The notes under the pieces are model-generated. The model was not told where the DNA came from, did no database searches, and saw only the letters and a list, made by a program, of their open reading frames with translations. A stretch of 64,000 nt of DNA, taken from Ohtaekwangia sp. Lineage in GTDB: Bacteria > Bacteroidota > Bacteroidia > Cytophagales > Cyclobacteriaceae. Location: assembly GCA_021155195.1 (NCBI GenBank), contig JAJNPV010000049.1:124001-188000 (forward strand), written 5' to 3'. Below are positions 16,297-25,365 of the stretch, in pieces (position 1 is the first letter of the stretch; the number at the start of each line of letters is the position of its first letter). Made by a program: the position numbers and the translations under genes.

Positions 16297-16590
16297 GACA
16301 ATAGTTATTCTCTTTGTATTTCAAATGTTAATATAGCTAGGATCCTAATATCAAAGCTATGATTAAGTAACCATGGTTTTTATTGAAATAATCCACAGTT
16401 CCGCTTGCGCGTGGACTTTGGTTAAATATTCATGTAACACTTAAGGATACTCATATAATTGACTGACTTTGTGATATTTCGGTTTCGAAGAAAGTTGAAT
16501 CCAAGGTTATATTGTGTTTAATTTTGTCATAAAACACTCTGAATGTTTCATTTTGGGATTAAACATTACACCTCATTTTGGACCAAAATC
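16297..16590. other. Noncoding gap between peptide cluster and sppA
   Basis: This 294-base AT-rich stretch lies between the peptide genes and the end of sppA. I see no convincing open frame, strong terminator or promoter in it. A weak 4-bp stem followed by a short T-rich run just after 16296 might end the peptide transcript. Confidence 0.4.
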
Positions 16591-18354
16591 CTATTGAATA
16601 ATTAATTCAAAGGGCATTCTTGCCTGACTTCCTTGAAAGGTTTTCAGCTTTTTCAGCTGTTTGTAAGTGCTATAATGCTCACCAAGGCTACTTTTTAGTG
16701 CTTTCGTTTCAGCATTTTCCTCCATACCACTCAGCCATTCTTGAATAAACGATTTCTGCACAGGATAAAAACGGGTTTTATAATCTCCTGCAATGCCTGC
16801 CTTGTCGGCTGCGATTGATAATGCATCTTCATACGTACCCAACACATCCACCAGGCCTCGTTCCATTGCTTGGGTACCCGTCCACACTCTTCCTGAAGCA
16901 ACTTTTTTCAATGCCTCCACCGACATTCCTCTTCCTTCTGCTGCTTTTGCCGTAAAGGATTCATAAATATCTTCTGTTTTCTTTTGCCAAATCGCTTTCT
17001 CCACATTTGTTAGCGGACGCGTAACCGTTATCAGCTCGCCTATTTCTCCCGTCTTTACCTGATCGAACGTAATTCCTATTTTAGAATCCAAAAAACTACT
17101 CATATCAAATAACACACTGAATACGCCAATGGAACCTGTAATGGTGGTAGGTTGGGCCACTATCGTATCGCATGCCATCGCCAAATAATACCCTCCCGAT
17201 GCAGCATAGTCGCTCATCGATGCGATCACCGGTTTTACTTCTGAAGCAAGTTTAATTTCACGCCACATCACATCACTTGCAAGGGCACTTCCACCCGGTG
17301 AATTTATGCGCAACACAATAGCCTTCACCTTATCATTGGTGCGCGCCTTTCTTAATTCTTCAGCAAACGTATCGGAGCCGATTACACCCTGGCTTGCCTT
17401 ACCAGGAAAGATATCGCCATCGGCAACAATCACTGCAATTTCATTTTTTGAATCCGAATAATTGGAGAAACTCTTTTTGTATTTGTTATACTTAACAAAC
17501 GTAATTGCACCATTTTTTTCAATGCTCAGCCGCTTTCTTAACTCATCTTGCACCTGATCGAAATAATAAAGTGAATCAACCAACCCTAATTCCAGGGAAG
17601 ACTGTGTATTGGTGACCAACATTTTATTTGACATCTCGCGCAAGCGACTGATCTCAATATTCCTGCTTTTTGCGATATCGTTAAGCATGGATGCATTAAT
17701 ATCCGAAATCAATTCATTGAGTTGAAGTTCATTTTCTGTACTCATATGATCAAGCATGAAGGGTTCAACAGCGCTTTTAAAATCACCCACCCTAAAAATT
17801 TGAGGCTTGATCTCCAACTTATCAAAAAGCCTTTTGAAAAAAGAAACTTCTACTGCCAATCCGTTAAATTCAATTTCGCCTTCCGGATTAAGAAATACTT
17901 TATCAGCAACGGAAACGATATAGTAGGCTTGCTCAGTATAAAATTCACTGTAAGCAACAATCCACTTCCCCGAACTTTTAAAATCTTCAAGTGCTTGTCT
18001 GAATTCCCGTGCCACTCCGTAGCCGGCCATAAACATGCTTAAGTCTAAATAAATCCCTTTAATTTTCGGATCGTTCTTAGCATGCTCGAGCGTTCGCTTT
18101 AACGGCAACAACCCAATAGATGAAACTGCACCTGGAATGGGAAGTCCTTCAAAAGGGTCTTCAATTTCAGCTTCGGTAATAGGAACATCCAATTTTAAAT
18201 GCAACACCGAATTATCTTTTACCGTGGTGAGGGCATCCGTATTGGAAAGACTGGAAATAACGCCAATGAATATACTTACCACCAGGAAGCTCAATACAAT
18301 GAAGGCGACCAATGAACCCAGGCAAGAAGCCAAAAATGCTTTGAAGAAATTCAT
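16591..18354 (-). CDS. sppA: Signal peptide peptidase SppA, 67K type
   Basis: A 587-residue membrane serine protease that degrades cleaved signal peptides. One N-terminal transmembrane helix (about 8-35) anchors two tandem S49 domains. The catalytic Lys lies in G-D-F-K-S-A-V-E-P-F (near 193) in the first domain. The nucleophile Ser lies in A-A-S-G-G-Y-Y (near 386) in the second, matching the Lys/Ser split of the long E. coli-type enzymes. It is divergent from folK. Confidence 0.95.
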   Translation of the reverse strand: MNFFKAFLASCLGSLVAFIVLSFLVVSIFIGVISSLSNTDALTTVKDNSVLHLKLDVPITEAEIEDPFEGLPIPGAVSSIGLLPLKRTLEHAKNDPKIKGIYLDLSMFMAGYGVAREFRQALEDFKSSGKWIVAYSEFYTEQAYYIVSVADKVFLNPEGEIEFNGLAVEVSFFKRLFDKLEIKPQIFRVGDFKSAVEPFMLDHMSTENELQLNELISDINASMLNDIAKSRNIEISRLREMSNKMLVTNTQSSLELGLVDSLYYFDQVQDELRKRLSIEKNGAITFVKYNKYKKSFSNYSDSKNEIAVIVADGDIFPGKASQGVIGSDTFAEELRKARTNDKVKAIVLRINSPGGSALASDVMWREIKLASEVKPVIASMSDYAASGGYYLAMACDTIVAQPTTITGSIGVFSVLFDMSSFLDSKIGITFDQVKTGEIGELITVTRPLTNVEKAIWQKKTEDIYESFTAKAAEGRGMSVEALKKVASGRVWTGTQAMERGLVDVLGTYEDALSIAADKAGIAGDYKTRFYPVQKSFIQEWLSGMEENAETKALKSSLGEHYSTYKQLKKLKTFQGSQARMPFELIIQ

Positions 18355-18371
18355 ACTTAAAATTTAAGCGT

Positions 18372-18419
18372 CAAAATTACTGAAAGCTTGTCCGTAAAGA
18401 AATACCGTTGCTATCTTTC
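18372..18419. promoter_or_regulatory. Divergent sppA/folK promoter region
   Basis: For sppA, the minus strand reads TAATTTTG at 18372-18379, an exact TAnnTTTG, 17 bases before its ATG. For folK, TTG at 18388-18390 is followed after 21 bases by TATCTTTC (18412-18419), one mismatch from consensus. Neither is proven. Confidence 0.45.
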
Positions 18420-18424
18420 CCCAC

Positions 18425-18907
18425 ATGAAATCAACCGCTATTCTTCTGTTGGGGGGCAATTTGGGAGACAGGCAAGCAAATCTTAAAAAAGCGACCCATG
18501 AAATAGAAAAAAACATTGGGTCTATCATAACTCAATCGTCATTCTATGAAAGTCAAGCGTGGGGAAAAACAGATCAACCCTGGTTTCTTAATCAGGTATT
18601 GATGATTGCCACACCGTGTTCACCAATGCAAGTTCTTGAACATGCCCTTGCTGTGGAGGAGAGGCTTGGACGAATCAGAACGGAGAAATGGGGAGCGCGC
18701 ATTATAGATATTGATCTTTTATATTTTGAAAACCAAATCATTGATTTCGAAAATCTCATTGTTCCACATCCGGGTATTACCTCAAGAAGGTTTGTGTTAG
18801 AACCTTTGGCAGAAATTGCTCCAAATTTTATTCATCCCATTATAAAAAAAAATCATCTACAGCTATTGGCGGAGTGTGAAGATACCCTCACAGTGATTAG
18901 AATATAA
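18425..18907 (+). CDS. folK: HPPK: 6-hydroxymethyl-7,8-dihydropterin pyrophosphokinase
   Basis: A 160-residue enzyme of folate synthesis that transfers pyrophosphate from ATP to hydroxymethyl-dihydropterin. It has the N-terminal G-G-N-L-G-D-R-x-x-N-L, the pterin/ATP loop region E-S-x-x-W-G, the R-x-x-x-K-W-G-A-R-I-I-D-I-D-L-L segment with the metal-binding Asp pair, and the final H-P-x-x-x-x-R-x-F-V-L-x-P-L. Length is normal. It converges on fabD with an 11-base gap, with no terminator between. Confidence 0.95.
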   Translation: MKSTAILLLGGNLGDRQANLKKATHEIEKNIGSIITQSSFYESQAWGKTDQPWFLNQVLMIATPCSPMQVLEHALAVEERLGRIRTEKWGARIIDIDLLYFENQIIDFENLIVPHPGITSRRFVLEPLAEIAPNFIHPIIKKNHLQLLAECEDTLTVIRI

Positions 18908-18918
18908 TAAGGTGAAAT

Positions 18919-19794
18919 TTAAAGGCTTGATGCTTCAACATTTGGGGCAATTTTTTTAACAAGGCCTTGCAAAACTTTACCAGGCCCACATTCTATAAAA
19001 GTTGTTCCTCCATCTTGTACCATCTTTTGTACCAACTGTGTCCAACGCACGGGGGCGGTTAATTGATCAATCAGGTTCTTTTTAATTACCGAAATATCGG
19101 TTGACGGCAGGGCATTTACATTTTGATACACAGGGCAAACCGGATTACTGAATTGAGTTGAGCTAATAGCTGCAGCAAGTTCTTCGCGAGCGGGTTCCAT
19201 TAAAGGCGAATGAAATGCACCACCTACCTGAAGTGGAAGTGCACGCTTGGCACCCGCGGCTTTTAGTTTCTCGCAGGCAATCTCAATGCCTTTCATTGAT
19301 CCTGAAATCACCAATTGACCCGGGCAATTATAATTGGCAGCAACAACAATTTCATCGGTAATGGTGGCACACACTTCTTCTACAATGTGATCGTCCAATC
19401 CCAAAATGGCAGCCATAGTGGAAGGATTGATTTCACACGCCTTTTGCATTGCGATGGCGCGTTTATAAACTAACTTAAGTCCATCTTCAAACGATAGTGT
19501 TTTATTGGCAACTAAAGCTGAAAACTCACCCAGAGAATGGCCAGCAACCATATCCGGCTGAACTGTATCCTGAGCGAGTGCAGTAACAACAGAATGAATG
19601 AATACAGCAGGTTGTGTAACCTGAGTTTGTTTCAATTCATCGGCAGTACCGCTAAACATAATCTGGGTGATCTTAAAGCCCAGTATTTCATCTGCTTTGT
19701 CAAAAAGGGATTTTGCAAGTGCATTGGTTTCGTAAAACTCTTTACCCATACCAACAAACTGCGCACCTTGACCTGGAAAAATAAATGCTTTCAT
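18919..19794 (-). CDS. fabD: Malonyl-CoA:ACP transacylase
   Basis: A 291-residue enzyme that loads malonyl groups onto acyl carrier protein for fatty-acid elongation. The oxyanion motif G-Q-G-A-Q is at the N-terminus, the nucleophile Ser lies in G-H-S-L-G-E near residue 87, and the catalytic His in G-A-F-H-S-P-L-M near 196. A late E-C-G-P-G-K-V-L is also typical. It is away from the fabH/accBC block at 33-36.7 kb, as is common in Bacteroidota. Confidence 0.96.
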   Translation of the reverse strand: MKAFIFPGQGAQFVGMGKEFYETNALAKSLFDKADEILGFKITQIMFSGTADELKQTQVTQPAVFIHSVVTALAQDTVQPDMVAGHSLGEFSALVANKTLSFEDGLKLVYKRAIAMQKACEINPSTMAAILGLDDHIVEEVCATITDEIVVAANYNCPGQLVISGSMKGIEIACEKLKAAGAKRALPLQVGGAFHSPLMEPAREELAAAISSTQFSNPVCPVYQNVNALPSTDISVIKKNLIDQLTAPVRWTQLVQKMVQDGGTTFIECGPGKVLQGLVKKIAPNVEASSL

Positions 19795-19868
19795 ATAAAA
19801 ACTTTATAAGTAGATTTAAAATAAATGTGAGTTTACACGATGAAAGGATAACTTCAAAATATCCGATC

Positions 19869-20285
19869 TCATTCTAAAAAGCGCGATCTTAACTCGGGAG
19901 TAGGAATCATGCACACATCCTTTTTACCAAACCAACGGTATCGATTTCCAGCAATCCAATCATACATACTATTGCGAATAAAAGCAGGAATTATTTTAAA
20001 CATGTAAAACATTGGCCACAACCCATTGAGGTGTTTTGCTATTTCTAAGGCCGCATTACTTTTTTGAAAGAGTTTTTGATCCTTAATCAGTAAAACGCTG
20101 TTTAATTCTCCTTGCGGAAATTCAAACTGGCGCAACAGCTTCACTCCAAGATCGGATTGCAACGAAGCAAATCTAAATTTTGATTGTGGATCTCGTTTAA
20201 TTATAAAAAGCACAGAACCGTTGCACAGATTACAAACTCCATCAAAAAGAATTATCGGGTGTTCTACCGAATGAGATTCACCCAT
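19869..20285 (-). CDS. DCC-family thiol-disulfide oxidoreductase-like protein (DUF393)
   Basis: A 138-residue protein with the family's namesake N-terminal D-G-V-C-N-L-C motif (C-x2-C near residues 18-21), then I-x-R-D-P-x-x-x-x-F-R-F-A-x-L-Q-S and a C-terminal N-R-Y-x-W-F-G-K. The CxxC suggests thiol redox chemistry, but no function is established for most members. Its start overlaps the end of the T9SS-sorted giant by 22 bases on the same strand, so the two are translationally linked. Confidence 0.88.
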   Translation of the reverse strand: MGESHSVEHPIILFDGVCNLCNGSVLFIIKRDPQSKFRFASLQSDLGVKLLRQFEFPQGELNSVLLIKDQKLFQKSNAALEIAKHLNGLWPMFYMFKIIPAFIRNSMYDWIAGNRYRWFGKKDVCMIPTPELRSRFLE

Positions 20286-23167
20286 CCTTTAATCGTTTGC
20301 TTTTGGTTTGCCGGATCAACCACATCAAAGGTTACATCAGCACTATAATAATAAATCCCTGTTGCCAGTTCCTTGCCATTATCATCTCGCCCATCCCAGT
20401 CGATAAAAATAGAACGTTCTCCACCAGACTGATAATTGTAAACGTCCTTACCCCATCGATTGTAAACAGTAAAATCGACTTTTAATACAAAACGTGCACA
20501 GCGCGTGCGCAGATCAACTAAATCCTGACCGCAGGGTGTTACACCACCTTCCCCTATTTGATTCCCGATTCGATCACTGTAAGCACTAAATAAATCATTG
20601 CATTGATCTCCGTTTGGAGTAAAAACGTTTGGTAATTCATAATACGGACAGTTATCAAAACAAAACACCTCACTAAATTCGCTTACGTTACCAGCACGAT
20701 CAACCGAACGAATCTTGTAACAAGCGGCAAAGGAAGGCAAGTTACTATCCACATAAAATGTATCTGTTACCATAGCAACTTGTGAAAAATCTCCTTCAGC
20801 AGCAGTTGCCCGATTCGCTTTATAAATCTCATAACTTCGAATGTCGTCTCTGCAAACCTGATCAGCCGGTCGCTTCCAGGTAATCGTATTACTATATGTG
20901 TTTATGCCACATGAAGAGGTTTGCAGGTATTGCGAACAATCTCGGGCAACAATTGAAAATTCAGGGACACACGGTGGCTGATCATCGTTTGGTTGATCAC
21001 AAATAATTTGCGAGTAATTTTCTAAAGGTTCAACGATGTTTGGATTGCCGTAGGCTCCCCGCGTCATCACCCGATAACAATAGACATCCGTTTCCTTTAA
21101 AGGTGTGTTCAAATATTGACCCGAATCCACATAATTAAATTGAAACTGATTTACATCTACCTCATCAATTAATACCAATGTAGATTCGTTGGCATTGGCA
21201 TCCCCTCTGTAGATTAAATGTTTTGGATAATCTTGTGTCTGATTGCTCCAGGGCACATCTGCATTCCACGACAATGCAATTCGTAAAAACTGAGGAGCGG
21301 TCTCTAAACGAACCGTTGAGGCAGTTGGAGAAACGTCTACACGTGTTCCATTACTTGCAAAGGCAGTAACGCGATAATTGTAAACAATATCCCGAGTATT
21401 AAGGCCTGAATCTGTAAACATTGTGTCTACCCTTCTGCCCGGAAAAGCAGGGGTAAGTCCGATATCTCCAGAAAAGCCTTCGGCACGCTGCACCTCATAT
21501 GTAAAAGGTGGCGGAAATTGCCCCGGATCAGCATCGAAGGGTGGGGTCCATCGAACGGTAACACTTCCATTGGTGCGATCTGTGAAATCCACAGTAACAT
21601 TTGTTATTACGGGAGCATCCGCTAAAATGGGTGGCAAACAAATTTCTTGTGATACATAACTCTCGCCTCCACCGGGTTGTGGAAACAAAGCCACCAGGCG
21701 ATAACAATACTGAGCCCCAACTGCTAACCCTTTTCCATTGTTGGTGTCAGTAAAGGTAGTTGTGTTTATACCTACTTCTCGTATCATCGAATAGCCTAAA
21801 AAATCGGGCATACCTGTTACGCATTCGGGCGGAGTATAATTAAATTGATCAACCCTTCGCCAAACCTGCATCGTAACTGCTTTTCCTTTGCAAGCATAAT
21901 CATCCCATTTTAAAACAACTGATCGCGTGCTCAAATCTACTTGGGGAGCTTGCCATATTGGGGCTGGGCCAACTACTCTTACGTTCCATGTTTTAAATTG
22001 AACCAATGTAGGTCCGTTACTCGATTTATCACTCACTTTAAAAACTACCTGATAGGGCTGATCCTTAATATGATCGCAGGTAGTATTCCACGTAAGTGTG
22101 AGTTTTGCTTTTTGGCCGGGCGCGGTTTTTTGAAAGATAGCCGGACGTGGAAGGTAGTTTGCAGGCGATGGGTTTAAGGCAAAAATTTCGGAGAAAGCCT
22201 CAATTTTTACACTATCATAGTCGGGATCGAAACCAAACACCTCAATAGAAACAGGTTTTCCTGCCTCCACACAAATATCGGGTGGTACTTCCAATTCCGG
22301 CCGTTGATTGTCGCAATCCTCAATAATGATTTGCATATCTCGGATTACGTAACCTATCTGGATCCAATTGCTACCAATCTTACGCCACTCTTTTATAACA
22401 AAAGCAATGTTATATTCACCGGGTGCCCCAGGCGCATCCCAAAGCAATGTTCCGGTTGTAGGATTGATTGAAAAAGTAGGCGTGCCACTTCCAGCTTCAT
22501 TGGAGGTTCCGTAATCAAGCCCAATGCTTGCATAAAATTTCTGGTTGTTAGGATCTAAATAGCCAAATACCGGTGTATCCTTATCTCTTTTAGGAATTGT
22601 AAGTTCAAAGGAAATACTGTCGCCATCAGGATCGAATGCACCCGGGTTGTGATAAAAAGCAGCTCCCGTGCAGCCTTTGTCAATAGGCGGTATTAATAAA
22701 CGTGGGGTATTGCTGCAGCCTAAGAATGGATCGATTGTAATAGAGGTTTCGATATAGAAAGTAGTCTCTACTGAATTTGACATATTCAGGACACCTGCAT
22801 TTCTGTTTGCTTCCCTATAGCTGATTATATATCGACCCGGACCTCCAAAAGTGTGATCAATGGTAAACACAACAAGACCTACTTCAGATCCAAGATCAGG
22901 GCGCTGCGTGTTTTCAATCTCTGGTGTAATAAAAGGTTTGCTCCCATCACCAAAATCTAAAGCACCTCCACCAAATCGAATAGGCGAACCCGTATCAGTA
23001 TAAATTGTTATTGTGATTTTGAACGTAAGGTCTGTACAGCTTGCGCGATCAAGGGTTATTTCACCAGCCCGAAGGTGAGTTGCAAGGGCACTTAGGTGTC
23101 CTGCCACAAGGATAACAACCACTCCAATGGTCTTCCAAATCCTAAAAAACAAATCTTTATTCCCCAT
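20264..23167 (-). CDS. Large secreted protein with gliding-motility/T9SS type B C-terminal domain
   Basis: About 967 residues. After a signal peptide (ending near A-L-A-T-H) the body is beta-rich: cadherin/PKD-like repeats with D-P-D-G-D-S-I-S-F-E-L and D-P-D-Y-D-S calcium-type loops, then several fibronectin III-like modules. The last 100 residues are a CHU_C/T9SS type B sorting domain: L-P-N-V-F-T-P-N-G-D-x-x-N-D, then V-Y-N-R-W-G-K-x-V-Y, and W-D-G-R-D-D-N-G-K-E-L-A-T-G-I-Y-Y-Y. In Bacteroidota this routes proteins through the type IX secretion system to the surface. The ATG at 23167 is preferred over the one at 23185, because it gives a normal signal peptide. Ligand or partner is unknown. 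Confidence 0.88.
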   Translation of the reverse strand: MGNKDLFFRIWKTIGVVVILVAGHLSALATHLRAGEITLDRASCTDLTFKITITIYTDTGSPIRFGGGALDFGDGSKPFITPEIENTQRPDLGSEVGLVVFTIDHTFGGPGRYIISYREANRNAGVLNMSNSVETTFYIETSITIDPFLGCSNTPRLLIPPIDKGCTGAAFYHNPGAFDPDGDSISFELTIPKRDKDTPVFGYLDPNNQKFYASIGLDYGTSNEAGSGTPTFSINPTTGTLLWDAPGAPGEYNIAFVIKEWRKIGSNWIQIGYVIRDMQIIIEDCDNQRPELEVPPDICVEAGKPVSIEVFGFDPDYDSVKIEAFSEIFALNPSPANYLPRPAIFQKTAPGQKAKLTLTWNTTCDHIKDQPYQVVFKVSDKSSNGPTLVQFKTWNVRVVGPAPIWQAPQVDLSTRSVVLKWDDYACKGKAVTMQVWRRVDQFNYTPPECVTGMPDFLGYSMIREVGINTTTFTDTNNGKGLAVGAQYCYRLVALFPQPGGGESYVSQEICLPPILADAPVITNVTVDFTDRTNGSVTVRWTPPFDADPGQFPPPFTYEVQRAEGFSGDIGLTPAFPGRRVDTMFTDSGLNTRDIVYNYRVTAFASNGTRVDVSPTASTVRLETAPQFLRIALSWNADVPWSNQTQDYPKHLIYRGDANANESTLVLIDEVDVNQFQFNYVDSGQYLNTPLKETDVYCYRVMTRGAYGNPNIVEPLENYSQIICDQPNDDQPPCVPEFSIVARDCSQYLQTSSCGINTYSNTITWKRPADQVCRDDIRSYEIYKANRATAAEGDFSQVAMVTDTFYVDSNLPSFAACYKIRSVDRAGNVSEFSEVFCFDNCPYYELPNVFTPNGDQCNDLFSAYSDRIGNQIGEGGVTPCGQDLVDLRTRCARFVLKVDFTVYNRWGKDVYNYQSGGERSIFIDWDGRDDNGKELATGIYYYSADVTFDVVDPANQKQTIKGWVNLIR

Positions 23168-23363
23168 GCTATTCGGTCTTCGCAAATTTAAAACACCAAA
23201 AAATTAGTTTAGGTTACAATTAACGACAATTACTATTTCTTAAAAACCCTTTTCCACCAGATCAACGCTCAATTTCTTCAAATATTTAATGCTTAGTTAA
23301 CTTATTAAGCAAACCACCAGATTATAGGATTTAAATTATTCTAAATTTAACAATTTAGTAGTT

Positions 23364-23606
23364 ATGAGAGTAGTGCGAGAAATTCCTCATCCACAGATTA
23401 AAATAACCATTTTTCATTGGAATAACAGGTATCTTATTAAACTTGAGGCTGGCTCTTTTGAGCAGACTTATAAAATAAGTGAGTTCGATGTCACTTCCGA
23501 GGAGGAAGTTATGGCTCTGCTTGACGATGATTTTATGGCTCAAGCACTCACACGATTCAATCAAATGGCCGAAAGTTTGACCCAAACTGTGAACCGCCAC
23601 GAATAA
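23364..23606 (+). CDS. Small uncharacterised protein (80 aa)
   Basis: An 80-residue cytosolic protein with no signal peptide or membrane segment. It reads as a compact alpha/beta domain: an I-K-I-T-I-F-H-W-N-N-R-Y-L-I-K-L-E strand pair, Y-K-I-S-E-F-D-V, then an acidic helix around E-E-E-V-M-A-L-L-D-D-D-F. I believe related proteins occur widely in Cytophagales, but the function is not known to me. It is just upstream of the acyltransferase-gpsA pair, 64 bases apart on the same strand, so it may belong to that transcript. Its overlapping antisense frames have no family features. Confidence 0.65.
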   Translation: MRVVREIPHPQIKITIFHWNNRYLIKLEAGSFEQTYKISEFDVTSEEEVMALLDDDFMAQALTRFNQMAESLTQTVNRHE

Positions 23607-23670
23607 CTTCATTTTTGCGTTTGAACGTCCACCGATTAACTTTGGCGTCCTGCGTTGGATTTAATGGAAG

Positions 23671-25365
23671 ATGGAAATACTGGAAGAAAAGAAAAATAAG
23701 AACAGAAGGTACAAACCAATTTTGGATGGCATTCCTGATTGGCCAGTATACCAGCTTAGCAAAAACCGGAAAGAATTCATTGAAGAAGTTGCGGCTAAAT
23801 CTGTTGAGCGCATTAAAGAACTGCGCCCCAACATAAAGCAACTTATTACGGATTTGGAAGCTACCGCTTACCGCGAACAAAACAGAATAAAACGAAACCG
23901 CTGGCGGGTAGACCCAAAAGACGATCAACGGTTTTGGGCGAAAGTTAAAAATGAGCTAGTTGAACTTAGTGGCAAAAACAACGATGAAGCCGAAAGTATC
24001 GCCAATGAAATCCTACAGCGAATTGTTCAGCGATATGCCAATGAGATAGCCGGCAATTTTAAACCTAACTCATACCGCGTTACCCGCGAATTGATAAAAT
24101 TTTGGTTTCAACGATTATTAAATGGAGCCCGGGTAAAAAAGTTTGGTGCCTTCTTTCGCAATCAATATACGTTGCGTGATAAAATTCAGATTGTTGGTAA
24201 AGTAAAAATGCTGCGCACCCTGGCGAAGCAGGGTACGGTTGTCATGGTACCCACACATTTTAGCAATTTGGATTCGATTTTAATCGGCTGGGTAATTCAC
24301 TCTTGTGGTTTACCTGCATTTATTTATGGTGCTGGTCTTAACCTATTCAACATTAAAATATTCGCCTATTTTATGAACAGCCTTGGGGCTTATAAGGTGG
24401 ATAGAAGAAAAAAGAACCTCCCCTACCTCGAAACGTTAAAAATGTATTCGAATCTGGCCATTCAAAAAGGAGCGCATAGTTTATTCTTTCCGGGAGGCAC
24501 GCGGTCGCGCTCAGGTTTAATTGAAAAGCAACTAAAACTCGGTTTGCTAAGCACTGCTATAGAGGCGCAGCGCAATCTCTATTTAGAGAACCCGGAAGAG
24601 CCAGTAAGAAAAATTTTTATTGTGCCCGTGACGCTAAACTATAATTTTGTGTTAGAGGCTCCAGACTTAATTGAGGATTATTTGCACGTAAAAGGTCAGG
24701 ATAAGTATTTTCCTGAACAGGATAAGTATGGAAGTGTGCAATTACTTCGCTTTCTCTTTAAGTTTTTTACTAAAGGGTCTAATATTTCAGTCTCAATCGG
24801 TACAGGTTTGGATGTGCTTGGAAATTATGTAGACGATGCAGGCAATAGTCTTGATAATCAAGGTCGCATTATTGATACCCGGGATTATTTTGTATCAAAC
24901 AGTCACATCACAGATGATAAACAGCGCGAAGATGAATATACGCGTATGCTTAGCAACCGAATTGTTAAAGAGTATCATCGCATCAACCGGGTTTTTGCCA
25001 GTCATGTGGCGGCCTTTGTAGCATTTGAAATGTGGCAAAAGAAATTTCCTATGCTGGATCTGTTCAGTTTACTACGCTTGCCTGAAGAAGATCTTGAAAT
25101 TGATTATTCCGAATTTCGCGAAACATTTAAGCGCGTGCGTAAGAGAATTTACGAATTGAAAGCAGAAGGTAAGGTTCGGCATGCTACACACCTGAAAGGG
25201 AAAGCAGATGCTGTAATTAAATTAGGAATTGAGAACGTTGGAATCTTCCACCTTAAGCGACCTCTTCTTATTAATAAAAAAGGGAATATAATCACCCGCG
25301 ACCTCACTGTACTTTATTATTACCATAACCGACTGGTTGGCTATGACCTTGAGCATTGCATCTGA
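23671..25365 (+). CDS. PlsB-like glycerol-3-phosphate/lysophosphatidate acyltransferase
   Basis: A 564-residue enzyme with the LPLAT fold, likely to acylate glycerol-3-phosphate or lysophosphatidate at the membrane. The catalytic H-x4-D motif is H-F-S-N-L-D near residue 195, and the substrate-binding motif F-P-G-G-T-R-S-R-S-G lies near 275. A long charged N-terminal part and a C-terminal extension make it much longer than PlsC (about 250 aa), closer to PlsB-type proteins. Its end overlaps gpsA by 23 bases; gpsA makes glycerol-3-phosphate, which supports G3P as the acyl acceptor. Alternative family members act on other lipids. Confidence 0.85.
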   Translation: MEILEEKKNKNRRYKPILDGIPDWPVYQLSKNRKEFIEEVAAKSVERIKELRPNIKQLITDLEATAYREQNRIKRNRWRVDPKDDQRFWAKVKNELVELSGKNNDEAESIANEILQRIVQRYANEIAGNFKPNSYRVTRELIKFWFQRLLNGARVKKFGAFFRNQYTLRDKIQIVGKVKMLRTLAKQGTVVMVPTHFSNLDSILIGWVIHSCGLPAFIYGAGLNLFNIKIFAYFMNSLGAYKVDRRKKNLPYLETLKMYSNLAIQKGAHSLFFPGGTRSRSGLIEKQLKLGLLSTAIEAQRNLYLENPEEPVRKIFIVPVTLNYNFVLEAPDLIEDYLHVKGQDKYFPEQDKYGSVQLLRFLFKFFTKGSNISVSIGTGLDVLGNYVDDAGNSLDNQGRIIDTRDYFVSNSHITDDKQREDEYTRMLSNRIVKEYHRINRVFASHVAAFVAFEMWQKKFPMLDLFSLLRLPEEDLEIDYSEFRETFKRVRKRIYELKAEGKVRHATHLKGKADAVIKLGIENVGIFHLKRPLLINKKGNIITRDLTVLYYYHNRLVGYDLEHCI